Below, piece by piece: positions 20,062 through 30,196 of a DNA stretch of 64,000 bases. Numbering within the stretch: position 1 is the stretch's first letter; every line of letters begins with the position of its first letter. A model generated the notes under the pieces. The model searched no databases. It was not told the origin of the DNA and saw only the letters and a program-made list of their open reading frames with translations. The stretch is taken from NCBI GenBank assembly GCA_000818945.1, contig KN805371.1, positions 355,994-419,993 of the forward strand, read 5' to 3'. The position numbers and the translations under genes are program-made. This DNA comes from Schizochytrium sp. CCTCC M209059. Its lineage: Eukaryota > Sar > Bigyra > Thraustochytrida > Thraustochytriidae.

Positions 20062-22585
20062 ATGCCTATCGACTTCGACTACTCGAACCTGGACGTGGAC
20101 CTGGACGAGCTGGACCTCCTCGAGGAGTACATTAGCGACGGTGATGTAGACACCGACCGCGTCTTCGAAGAGGAGGAGGGCGAGGGCGCCGATCTCAAGA
20201 AGAACTTTGACAAGGTGGTCGTTGTGGACAACCTGCCCAAGGGCGTGCCCCAAGAGAAGCATGAGAAGCTCCAGGCGGTGATTCGCAAGCTCTTCACCAG
20301 CAAGGTCGGCGACCTTCAGGAGGATGGCCTCTTTCTCCCCGCCGACGGCGATAACAAGACTCTTGGTTTCGCCTTTCTTGCGTACAAGACGGTGGACAGC
20401 GCTCTTCAGGCCATTAAGGTCCTCGACGGCATCAAGCTCGACTCCAAGCACACCTGCAAAGTTTTTCCCTACACGGACCTCGAAAAGTTCGCCACCTGGC
20501 CCGAGGAGTACCAGGAGCCCGAACTGCCCGAGTACAAGCCGATGCCCAACGTCAACGAATGGCTCATGCACCCCGCTGTGCGGGACCAGTACCTGCTGCG
20601 CCACGGCAACAACACCGAGATTTATTGGTGCGAGAACGCCGTCATGAAGGCTCAGGCTACTCTCGCTTATGACGGCGAGCGCGAGCGCCAGAACGGCAAG
20701 ATCTGGTGCGAAATGTACACGGCATGGTCCCCGCAGGGCTCCTACCTTGCGACCTTTCACAGGCAAGGTATCGTCCTTTGGGGCGGCGACGAATTCCAGC
20801 GTATCCGCCGCTTCGCACACCCGGGCGTGCAGCACATTCTCTTTTCGCCCAACGAAAAGTATTTGCTCACGTGGAACGGTGTCGATGACAACATGAACGC
20901 TCGTGCGCTAATCCTCTGGGACCTCCGCACTGGCCGCGAGATCAAGTGCTTCAAGGTTGACAAGCAGCCGGACGGCGAGCCTGCCGTCTGGCCCGTCATG
21001 AAGTGGAGCCCCGATGACCAGTTCTTTGCCCGCCAGATCCGCGACGGTATCAGTGTCTTTGACTCGTCCACCGGTCGTCTTTTGGAAAAGAAGCCCATCA
21101 AGGCCAAGTCCATTCGCGAGTTTTATTGGTCCCCGAGCGACAACATTATTGCCTACTGGGCCCCGGAAGCTGATAACTTTCCCGCGCGCGTCGTGCTTCT
21201 CGACCCCGAAACCCGTGAGGAGAGGAGATCCAAAAACCTCTTTAACGTGCGCGAGGTCAAGCTCCACTGGCAAAACAGCGGTGACTTTCTTTGCGCTCAG
21301 GTTCTCCGCCACACCAAGAGCGGCAAGACCACCTTTACGAACTTTGAAATCTTCCGCATGCGTGATGCCAACATTCCCAACGAGATGCTTTCCATGAAGG
21401 ACATGGTTGAGCACTTTTCGTGGGAGCCTTCGCGCGAGCGCTTCGGTATCATTCATGGTGAGAACCAGCACCGTCTCGGAATTTCCTTTTATTCTGCGGG
21501 CTCTATTGAGGGAGGCAAGTCGATCGACTTGCTCTATAACCTTCCCAACAAGGCCTTTAACAACCTGCACTGGTCTCCGGCGGGCAACAACGTTATCTTC
21601 GCTGGCAGTGCCATCTCCGGTGAAATCGAGTTTTGGGATGTCGACGAGGAGGTCATGACTGCTGCCGAGGAGCACTTTATGTGCAACGAAATTTCGTGGG
21701 ACCCCTCGGGCCGCATGGTTGCCACCATTGTCACGCAGCCCATGTTTGGTTCCGTGGCCATGAAGTATCAGCTTGAGAACGGCTACAACATGTGGAGCTT
21801 CCAGGGTGATTCGCTCCGCAAGGAAAAGATGGAACACTTTTATCAGGTACGTGAATGCAACGCAAAGAGGAGGAAAAGAGAGAGTTTGTTTGGAGCAAGG
21901 CTGCGGACATAGCAGCAGCGGCAGCAGCAGCAGCAGCAGCAACACCAAGTGTGCGTCTCAACAGCTTGTGACGTAGTCTGCCTCTCATTGCGAGTATAGA
22001 AGGTCGCGTAGATTGATGGAGCGCCGCTTCGTTCTGCCGAACGGGTATTGCGCCTGTGGTTGCGACTTGACGTGCGCGTGGCCTGCGAAGTAAGGCATTA
22101 AGCCTTGGATTCTGTTGCCACTCGCACGCGGCAGGCGGCAACATCATGAGCAACTTTGTTGTAATACCCAAGAGAGAGAGAGAGAGAGAGAGAGATGAGG
22201 GTATGGGAGGGCAAATTGAACTAACAAAACACACTGCCGGACGATTGATTCATACAAACAGTTTCTCTGGCGTCCTCGCCCCAAGTCGCTCCTCGACGAG
22301 TCCGAGAAGCAAAAGGTGGAGCGCTCGCTCAAGAACTACATGGCTCGCTACACCAAGGAGGACGAGGTGCGCCGCAAGCGCCTCGAAGCATCCGCGAACA
22401 AGGAGAAGATCAGCGCGCTGCAAGAGTTCCGCGATCTCTGCGCAGAGCGCCACGAGCTCTTTGTGCAGCAGCAGCAGGAGCGCGAGCGCCTTGGTCTCGT
22501 TGTCCCGGACAACGACGAGGAGTTCGATGTCATGGATACCGAGGAGGAGGTCGTCGTCAGCGAAAAGGTCGAGCCCTACCCGTAA
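20062..22585 (+). CDS. EIF3B: eIF3 subunit B (Prt1), two exons
   Basis: The scaffold subunit of translation initiation factor 3. Exon 1 is 20062-21846 and exon 2 is 22262-22585; together they give 702 residues. An acidic N-terminus leads into the RRM (about residues 50-135, VVVVDNLPKG and LGFAFLAYKTVDSA). The beta-propeller follows (NEWLMHPAVRDQYLLRHG, WCEMYTAWSPQGSYLATFHRQGI, HPGVQHILFSPNEKYLLTWN). Exon 2 starts FLWRPRPKSLL, which matches the family's C-terminal block, and continues with a charged helix that in other species binds eIF3i and eIF3g. The splice is TATCAG|GTACGT to AAACAG|TTTCTC, phase 0. The 415-bp intron contains a GA microsatellite. Confidence 0.96.
22171..22195. repeat. (GA)n microsatellite in the eIF3b intron
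   Basis: A GA dinucleotide run on the sense strand, about 65 bp upstream of the acceptor site. Confidence 0.9.
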
Positions 22586-22777
22586 ACAACAAAAATTTGA
22601 ACTCTTCAGACCTGTACGCGAGGCAAGCTTCACTTTTCTATTTCTTTTGATTCAACCTCATTTTCAAAAACAGTCGCAAGCCATTCTTTGGGTTCTTACA
22701 TGCTTGTATTTTTTGTGGCCATTTGCTTTTGTGAGCGCCACTTCGAGCTCTCGCGGCTCAGTCATTGTGCCGACTTG
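22586..22777. other. Short convergent 3' space
   Basis: 192 bp between the stop codons of eIF3b and the PDZ-domain gene. T-rich; no feature seen. Confidence 0.5.
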
Positions 22778-25700
22778 TCATTGGCTTTCCTGTCTCACAC
22801 GCACTACAGCGGACATGCTCGTCATGTCGACACCAACAACCTCGTACGCGTCCTGTGTTTCGGCGAAGAATCGATCAAGCTTGACACGAAACCATCGTCG
22901 CCACACAGAAGTGTTCGACATTGTAACAGACACATTAAGGGCTTCGCAGAGCCGCGCCTGGATCTCTGCGTACGTTCGTGTCATGCCCTCCCATTTATTC
23001 TTTGCGGCATCGTGCCCAGAAGTCAAGCCAAAGAGAGAAGCAATCTCCTGTGCAAAAAGCTGGAAAATCTCCTGCGTCTTGTCTTCCTCCGACATCGGGT
23101 CCACACCGATCGGACCTTGCAATCGGACGCGTACCCACACTCCCTCGGGAATGACCTGAATGGCTGCAATGACGTCTTCGGGTTTTTGTACAGCATAGTC
23201 GCCCACGGAGAGAATACGGTCGCCAATGCAAGGCGTCTCGCCGCCGTCACGGAATCGCGCGTGCACATCGACCTTGCTCAGGACGGTGTGTCCTGTCGCG
23301 GGATCCTGGCCAATGCAGAGCCCGAGGCCACTCGCTTGTCGCATGAAATACACAGAGCGCGTCGTCTTGGCCATTGGCGCTCGACTCCGAAAGGCAAGGT
23401 CGTTGTAGCTTTCGCTCAGACTAGCCTTGGAGGCGTCGGTGGCAGCAAGGCCTTCTGGGTCCGTCGTACTCAGAGCATCGAAACGATGAGCTCTCAGAGA
23501 TCCGTACATGGACCCAATGATACGCCCTTCTGCGCCATGCAAGGGGCTCGTCGTCCCCGAGCTCATGCTCTCTGCGTCCTGATCAAGGTCATCCCCACGC
23601 GACTCGCTCCGTAATTCGACACTTTGACGATCCTCAAAGGACGCGTCTTCACTGCTTCGAAATGAATAGGGCGAAGCGCGATCCGTCTGGAAGCGCCGCA
23701 ACCGGAGAGCGTTCAGGTCGAGAGGCGGGAGCATTTGCATAGCGCTCATGTCAGTTCCTGCAGAGGGTGAACCGCTCGACTTGGCCTCCGATTCGACCAG
23801 AGAAAAGGATCTCTGCAAGTGTGGATGTTTTGGAGACCAACGAAACGTGCTGCTCTCCGCAGCCGCGTACTGGGCAGACGCATCAATACATCTTCCCTCC
23901 GACCCAGGCTTACGATGCAGCGCAGGTTGCGCTTTTTGTAGTGACGTTTTGATTTTGCGTCCAAAGGTCTTCATGCGCCCGCGCGTCTGCGCGTTGGTCT
24001 GTAAAGTATCGTCACTTGTTGGCAAGAGTGAGCTTGCCGTGGCGGAGGCGGAGTTAACAGTCGTACTGAGGGACCGTGTCAGAGCTTGGCCCATGTCCGA
24101 GGAGAGTTGTCGCGCCATTGCCTTGGTTCCCGGCCCTGCAATTCTTGCCGGCTTGCTCGTTCCTCCAGCACCAAAAATCGCAGCAGAGGTGCTTCGCCGC
24201 ATGCCCAAGGCTGGGCCTCCCGGCAAGAGCACCGAAGTGGGCGATGATGACAATGGTGAGGATCCCGCCGTGGATTTGGAACGAAGCATTCTACGAGAAA
24301 ACGACTTGGCTGGTGGCTGCGCTTCGATTTCAGTGGTCGACACCATCGACGATAAGCTCGTATTGCTTGCACTGCTTGCACTGCTTCTCATATGGAATCC
24401 CAAGGGCGGCGAGGCCGTCCCCGCAGGCCCACTTGGCAAGAGCGAGGGTTCAGGAATTTCGTGGCCCCCAATTGGCGATGCGTGCTGTGCATCTTCCTCT
24501 GTCGGGCTCGTCTCGGATGTGTCCACGCCAAGAATTAGAGGCGTTCTGGGCGCATGTTTGGCGACGGATGGATTAGAAGAGCGGAATGTTAGTGCATGTT
24601 TCGTCTGTGGGCGACGCACAACCGCTTTAGCGCTCGACGACGGACTCATTGCCGCAACCACTCGCTGCAACGCATCAACCCAGGCAAGCCGTTGGGCTGA
24701 AGTCCTTGCATTCAGCACATGGACATTTTTACGCGACAAGTGAACAGCAAAATACCCTGGATTCTCTGCCGAGGCAATGGTATCATCAACGATGGAGGAT
24801 GGACTGAGCGTGAACACGCGAGGATCGCAGCTCTGTTCCACACTTTCTGCCGGCGTCGAAATCTGCGCGTCTCCATCTTCAACACGCTGCGTGTTTGTGT
24901 GGCTCCTTCGCCGCGTGGCGTTCTGTGGAGTCGTTGATTGCTGCTGCCGGCGCTGTTCGGTTTTGATCAGGTCCCTTCGCGAGACCTCGCCTGCACGTTG
25001 GGGCGAAGAAAAATGAACCCAGAGGGGGTCATGAGCAAAATTGCTCTCCTCTTGCGCAGCGTGCCTCGCCTTTGCGCGCTGAACAACCTTGTCGCGCTGG
25101 CGGCGGTACGTGCTTTTGAGACGGGGACGGATGCCTGTTGTCGACGATGACCCAGTGTCTCCACTTTCGGTGCTAACGTTCCACGCAAGGGTCGCCTGCA
25201 ACTCAGAAGCGTTGGCAAAAGTGTTTTCAGTCTCCAAAGGCTCGGCGATTCCCGATCCCAGTGTGGTCGCCTCGGTATCCAGCTGCGGGTCCTCCAGACC
25301 AGCCTCACTGAGACCCTCCCTAGAACCGGCGCCATGCGTTGGGTCCGTCGCGCTTGTCTGCGACGACCAAAGAACACAGTAAAAGGAGTTCCACTCGCTA
25401 CGGCCGACGCGTTTTTTACTTGCGAGCTTCACGCCAAGCCATCCTTGGCAAAGTGGAGCTTTGGCGGCGTTTTGCGCGTTTTGCGCGCTTTCTCTTGTGG
25501 GCTCATCCGTGGCGTTCTCTGGTGTTCGTTCAAGCTCGCGAACCCAGCGTCTCCTGCGGTACAATGAGCGGGCGCGCTCGTCGTACCGACATGTCCCGCG
25601 CGCGAAATCACTATCAAGACCTGCAAACGAGGTATTGTACGCCCAACCCTCAATCTTGGGATCCCGCGCAAGATTGGTGTCGAAGTTTGTGTTTTCCTCG

Positions 25701-26211
25701 CCACCGTCGCCTCCTTTGTCGAGGACGAAGGGCCCGCACGCACGCCATCCGGGAGGCGGTGGCATTTCCTCTGGATGTAGCAATGTTTCTTCGCCGAGAC
25801 GATCCGAAAAGGCCGGTCGTTGGGGCGTGCTTGCAGCAGTCCAAACCTTGTTGCCCACCAGCGCCACTTCGTTCGCATCGTTTTCACTGCTGGCAGCGTC
25901 AGCAGCTGCATTTGCCCGCGAGCCGATTCCTGGCGTCGCGCCTGCGATCCCTCCGCTTTTCCGCTGCGCATTCGTCGTTTCTCGTTCGTTAGTGCATGTG
26001 TGCGTGCGCGTGAGCACGTGTTTTCGTGGTCGGCCTCGGTGTCGTTATCCGAGCGAGAGACGCGCGCAACGCGGTCTCCCTCCCCACCCCGCCCCGAAAG
26101 TAAACCTACCGTCGCGACCTGGTTCTCCCAGACCTCCTGCTCCACGCGCGCGTCTGCGCAGCGCAGCGCCGCGGCGGGCACGCCCGCGCCCGCGCCCGCG
26201 ACGGCCCCCAT
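22778..26211 (-). CDS. Dysferlin-domain, PH and PDZ protein, two exons
   Basis: Proposed exon 1 is 26211-26110 (34 residues, ending VEQEVWENQVAT). Exon 2 runs from 25963 down to 22778. The 146-bp intron has a GTAGGT donor, a CTAAC branch-like site and a GCGCAG acceptor, in phase 0. The product is about 1095 residues. The junction joins EVWENQ to KVWTAASTPQRPAFSDRLG, and GWAYNTSF plus RRRRWVRELER follow; together these look like a DysFN/DysFC (Pex24-type) domain. A PH domain appears split by a disordered insert: GWLGVKLASKK at its start and PGYFAVHLSRKNVHVLNARTSAQR at its end. A long Ser-rich region follows, then a PDZ domain (GLGLCIGQDPATGHTVLSKV, IGDRILSVGDYAV). A membrane-associated scaffold role is inferred. 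I know of no orthologue with this combination. Confidence 0.75.
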
Positions 26212-27812
26212 CGCCGCCTCGGCCGGGGTTGAAGAAGATGAAGGTGACGATGATGATGAAGATGCCGATGAGATAGATGAGTTGAGAAGACGAGGATGAG
26301 ACGCCGCGCCAGGACTCCCGGCCCGAGGCCTCCGCGCTGCGCTGGCGTGCGCGATGCCGCGCTGCGCGACGTCTGCGCCCGAGCAGAAGAGGGCGTGGTC
26401 GCCGCGGCTTCGGGTCTGCGTCGGTTCAGGTGCGCTCGCGCATGCGAGCACGAATGTCTTGCACGCGCCGCGAGTGGCGTGCACGGAGCCCTCGACGGGA
26501 CCGCGGCCTCGAGCGCAGGGCCTGGGCGCCGCGGGAGCGCGGGAGGCGCCGTCGCGGCGGCGGGCGGGCATGCATGCATGCAGGCCGGGCGGGCGCGAGG
26601 TTGGCGGCGGGTCGGAAACGGCAGGAGGAGAAGCAGCGAGCCTGCCTGGGTTCGATCGCCAGCTTGCTTGCATACACACACGCGCGCACACACCCGGACG
26701 CACGTTGTGCGTGACGGTCACTTGCAACTTGGGCGGTGGGAAGGAGGGATGGGTCCGCTCCGTGGCCTCGATCTTGATCTTGGCTATGATCTTAAACCGG
26801 AGCATGATCTTGCTTGACGCCAGTGGTGGTAGTGCGCGCTTTGCCAGGATGCGACGTCGAGGTTGTTTGGGCAAGGCGCGGAGTGGTATACGAACTGCGT
26901 GGAGTGCGGAGGGAGGAATGGGAGGACATCGCGAGGGGTAGAGGGGACAATTGCGTGAGAACGGAGAGCGAACGTGCTTGGAGCATCCTCGATGTAATGA
27001 GAATAAGCAGAAAATATGAGAGAGAATGAGCCGAGTTTCCATGGGAGCTCTCCAAGTTGTTGATCTTGGATAAAAAACCCTTCACTCATTGAATTTTAAG
27101 GCCTGGGCCTCGATGCAAAGATCCGATCCATCTCTTGATTCATTCTAACCAGTGGGGAAAAAAGACTGATACCCCTTTCTTGATAGTTATCTTTGCGCTA
27201 ACATTCGCCTCATTCATTGACACCTGCGTCAGTCGCACGACGAAATCATCAGGAATCGACTAATGTTGAAATTAGAGACCACAAGGAAAGCTGACGATTA
27301 AAAAGAGAAGAAAGTAGGCGTCTACACCAACCAGAGGCTTTTCTAGAGACGATGGCGGCATTGTCGTCTCTCGAGTCGCTTTCAGACGACGGTTCACGTG
27401 TAGTAAAGAATCAATCAAAACGCCTTTGCGGAATCCTTGCCCTTTTCATTTTTATTTTTATTTTCGTTCGCATCGCATACTGCTTGCTTAGGCCTACTAC
27501 GTACATTGTTAGGCCTACTACGACGTGCGAAGGTCACGCGGGTTGGCCGTTTATTGCGCGGCGAGAGGCTAGCATACGCCTTGCCGTGCCTCCTCGCGTG
27601 GAGTCGAGTCGAAGATCGACCCGCCCGCCGCGCAGAACTTGCGTCAAGGTTCGTCCTAGCTAGTATACGAGTCCTTGTAGATAGAGACGCACGGAGAGTT
27701 CGAGCAGTCTGAATTGATCTCGTCAAACTTCGACGTACGCCCGACGCGCGGCCAACGAGAAGCGAGCGAGTCCGCGACGCAAGCGAGCAGACACACATCT
27801 GAGCATAGAGAC
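26212..27812. other. Intergenic, PDZ gene to Beclin (divergent)
   Basis: About 1.6 kb. The first 500 bp is very GC-rich and open in several frames on both strands, without domain-like sequence; a low-complexity GATGA run lies near 26232-26285. The rest is more AT-rich and shows no feature. Two short GGCCTACTAC-type repeats (27492-27522) are visible. Confidence 0.5.
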
Positions 27813-29957
27813 ATGTCGTCCCAGAAGTCGTCAGCCGGCCTTGAGTCTAGGGCGCCTGGCGAAGCTTGCGCGGCGTCAGGCTTCGCGCGGTCAAAGAATC
27901 CTTCACAATGCAACACAACTTCGACTGCAACAGCAGTAGGCGGATTTGAACAGTCTCCTGAGTCGCCAGCACCGGCACTTCCAGACGTTTCTTGCGTCAA
28001 GTGTCGCAAAGTATTGGCGAATCCACCACCCGTCAATGAACGACTCGAAAGTGCCCACTGGCTCCAGGAGGAAGCTACGCGGCGACGGCTCCGTATTGAC
28101 GACTTCATTCTTCTTAATCGTGAAGTCTCGATCCCAGAAGATCATGGTGTCCACGACGCGTCACAACCACCAATCGCTACGAACGCGCAGCATGTAGGGT
28201 CAGCACTGTCATCATCGTCATCCACTCCAGCAAAAGAGACATCTTCAAAAACCACAAAATCGACAGCAGCAGCAGCAGCAGCAGCAGCAGCGGCGGCGGC
28301 GGCGGGGAAATCGACAGCAAGACCGCATCTAGCAGCAGCCGCAGCAGCAGCTGATGCAACCGCAGCAAGGACAGTAGCCGGGTTGACCGCGACGACATCA
28401 TCAGCAACAGGAAAACCATCGACTTCTACTTCTACTTCTTCTTCTTCTTCTTCTTCGTCGTCGTCGTCGTCGTCGTCGTCATTGACGTCTTCGCCATCAT
28501 CTTTGTTGCCGCGAAAAACACCAGCAACGTCAACGACAGCGGCAACTTCTTCATCCTCTTCATCCCGGCGTGAGCACAAAGAAGACCTCGACTATTTTGC
28601 TGCAGCATGCAAACGCGAACTGTATGCAATAGCCCTTGGCTCTGGAGATGCTGAGAGCGCGTACGATCAAGTCGACAGCGTTCTCGTGCGCCCGCGTGTT
28701 GCTCCTGTCGAAGAGCTGAACCGATTGGCTCGTCAGGATAGCAGAGGGGCGGTGGGATCCATCCCGGAAGACTCGTTGTTGTGTGCCGACTGCTTCGACT
28801 TTTGTCAAAGCGTTCTCACCCGTGAGGCGCTCGAATCCGCAGAAGCGTTGCTGAAAATCCGATCCTTCGATCGGGAGCGTGCGTACGCTCAGGTGCAGGA
28901 TACGGGTCCCACCCCACGTGATGAAGAAAGCTTCGAGGACGAAGTAACGAGTCTTTTGCGCGAGCAAAACAAGCTCATGAGCGAAATCAGCGAGTTGGAA
29001 AGCGCTCGCGCCGGAGTCCGCATTGAACAGACCAAACTTGACAAAGCAGATGCGCTACTCACAGAGCAGGAATACAAATTTTGGGCAGAGTTCGGCTCCC
29101 TAAAAGAACTTCTCCAAGTCGTGGGCGAAAAGACCGATTCGCTCACGGGCCGTATTTCCCGCACAATGGGCGTCCTGTCCCGACTCACCCCCATCCATCC
29201 CTTCAATGATGCCTTTTTCGTTTGGCGAGATGGCCATTACGGCATCATCGATGGTTTTCGTCTTGGGCATCTGGTCGGAACTGCTGCGCAACAAGCAGCG
29301 GCCTCGCCCAAAATTCACCCATCGGCAACCAACAGACCCCCGCCTGATTGGGAGGAGGTCAACACTGCATGGGGACTGAGCGCCATGCTTCTCTCCGCGA
29401 TTGCACAGACCCGCAAAAAGGAATTCAAAGGGTTCAAGATTGAGCCCATGGGTTCACGGACGACAATTGTTAGTCTGAAACCTTCGCCATCAGCCCTGAA
29501 CTTTCTCTCGGCTGGAAAGACCTCGTACCCGCTTTATTTGGACGTCAACAAGTCTGCCTCGATGCTCGACAGGCTCAAGGTCGTTGGCGGCGGCACTGCT
29601 GTAGACAGTTTCAACAATGCCATGCGCGCCTTTCTCATTTGCCTCAAACAGCTTTGCGATGAAGCCATTCTCACTGATACGGGCGTGAAGCTTGATCTCG
29701 CCTCAAAAATGTTTGAAATCATGGTCCCTGATGAGTCTGCACGGCAGCGTGGCATCCCCCCAAATTCGTGTCTTATCAATGGCATTCCAGTTGACATGAC
29801 GCATGCACCCTTTCACAGTCCTGGCACAACTGCTCCTCAAACCGATGTAGAGTATGCCTTGAGCTGGACCACTGCCTTGCGCCGCGTCGTGACAAATCTG
29901 AAGTGGCTGCTTGTGTGGTGTATTTGCGAAAAGGGATTCACAACATTCCGCGGATAA
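27813..29957 (+). CDS. ATG6: Beclin-1 / ATG6 autophagy protein
   Basis: A 714-residue component of the class III PI3-kinase (Vps34) complexes that start autophagy. An N-terminal CVKC pair (about residue 54) and a later CADCFDFC (about residue 328) correspond to the two CxxC motifs of Beclins. Between them lies a low-complexity insert (about residues 130-255) of Ala, Ser and Thr runs encoded by GCA/CGG and TTC/GTC triplets. A coiled coil follows (about 375-430, EVTSLLREQNKLMSEISELE). The BARA/evolutionarily conserved domain comes next: NDAFFVWRDGHYGIIDGFRLG, NTAWGLSAMLLSAIAQ, PLYLDV, and finally ALRRVVTNLKWLLVW. Human Beclin-1 is 450 residues; the insert explains much of the excess. The start at 27813 is the first ATG in an otherwise open frame. 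Confidence 0.95.
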   Translation: MSSQKSSAGLESRAPGEACAASGFARSKNPSQCNTTSTATAVGGFEQSPESPAPALPDVSCVKCRKVLANPPPVNERLESAHWLQEEATRRRLRIDDFILLNREVSIPEDHGVHDASQPPIATNAQHVGSALSSSSSTPAKETSSKTTKSTAAAAAAAAAAAAAGKSTARPHLAAAAAAADATAARTVAGLTATTSSATGKPSTSTSTSSSSSSSSSSSSSSSLTSSPSSLLPRKTPATSTTAATSSSSSSRREHKEDLDYFAAACKRELYAIALGSGDAESAYDQVDSVLVRPRVAPVEELNRLARQDSRGAVGSIPEDSLLCADCFDFCQSVLTREALESAEALLKIRSFDRERAYAQVQDTGPTPRDEESFEDEVTSLLREQNKLMSEISELESARAGVRIEQTKLDKADALLTEQEYKFWAEFGSLKELLQVVGEKTDSLTGRISRTMGVLSRLTPIHPFNDAFFVWRDGHYGIIDGFRLGHLVGTAAQQAAASPKIHPSATNRPPPDWEEVNTAWGLSAMLLSAIAQTRKKEFKGFKIEPMGSRTTIVSLKPSPSALNFLSAGKTSYPLYLDVNKSASMLDRLKVVGGGTAVDSFNNAMRAFLICLKQLCDEAILTDTGVKLDLASKMFEIMVPDESARQRGIPPNSCLINGIPVDMTHAPFHSPGTTAPQTDVEYALSWTTALRRVVTNLKWLLVWCICEKGFTTFRG
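28264..28304. repeat. (CAG/CGG)n triplet repeat in ATG6
   Basis: A run of CAG triplets followed by CGG triplets, translated as poly-Ala in the ATG6 frame. A second triplet tract (TTC then GTC, poly-Ser) lies near 28430-28480. Confidence 0.9.
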
Positions 29958-30196
29958 CGCCTCTTTTCTGCTTTTCCTTGGCCAACTTCTTTCTCTCGCA
30001 TCACATTGCACAAAGACACGCCGGAAGATGGAAGGTATTGTCAAACAAGGCACGACACGGCACTGTGGCACGGCACGGCACTGACTGCATGCCCAAAGGG
30101 TGTCGTTAATTTTTTCTTTCCTTTTTTCTCTTTATTTCTAAAGAGGACCGACGTTGGAGGGAAAAGTTGATTCGTTCCTTTACTTTCCTAGCCAAA
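29958..30196. other. Convergent 3' space, ATG6 / HECT gene
   Basis: 239 bp between two stop codons. It has a repeated GGCACGGCAC motif near 30050-30080 and T-rich sequence; no gene. Confidence 0.5.

Noticed and set aside
25429..27042. A 537-codon minus-strand frame overlapping the PDZ gene start
   Set aside because: Only its short MGAVAGAGAG-to-ENQVAT part looks real, as exon 1 of the PDZ-domain gene. The rest is Arg/Pro/Ala low-complexity sequence and intron or out-of-frame exon 2.
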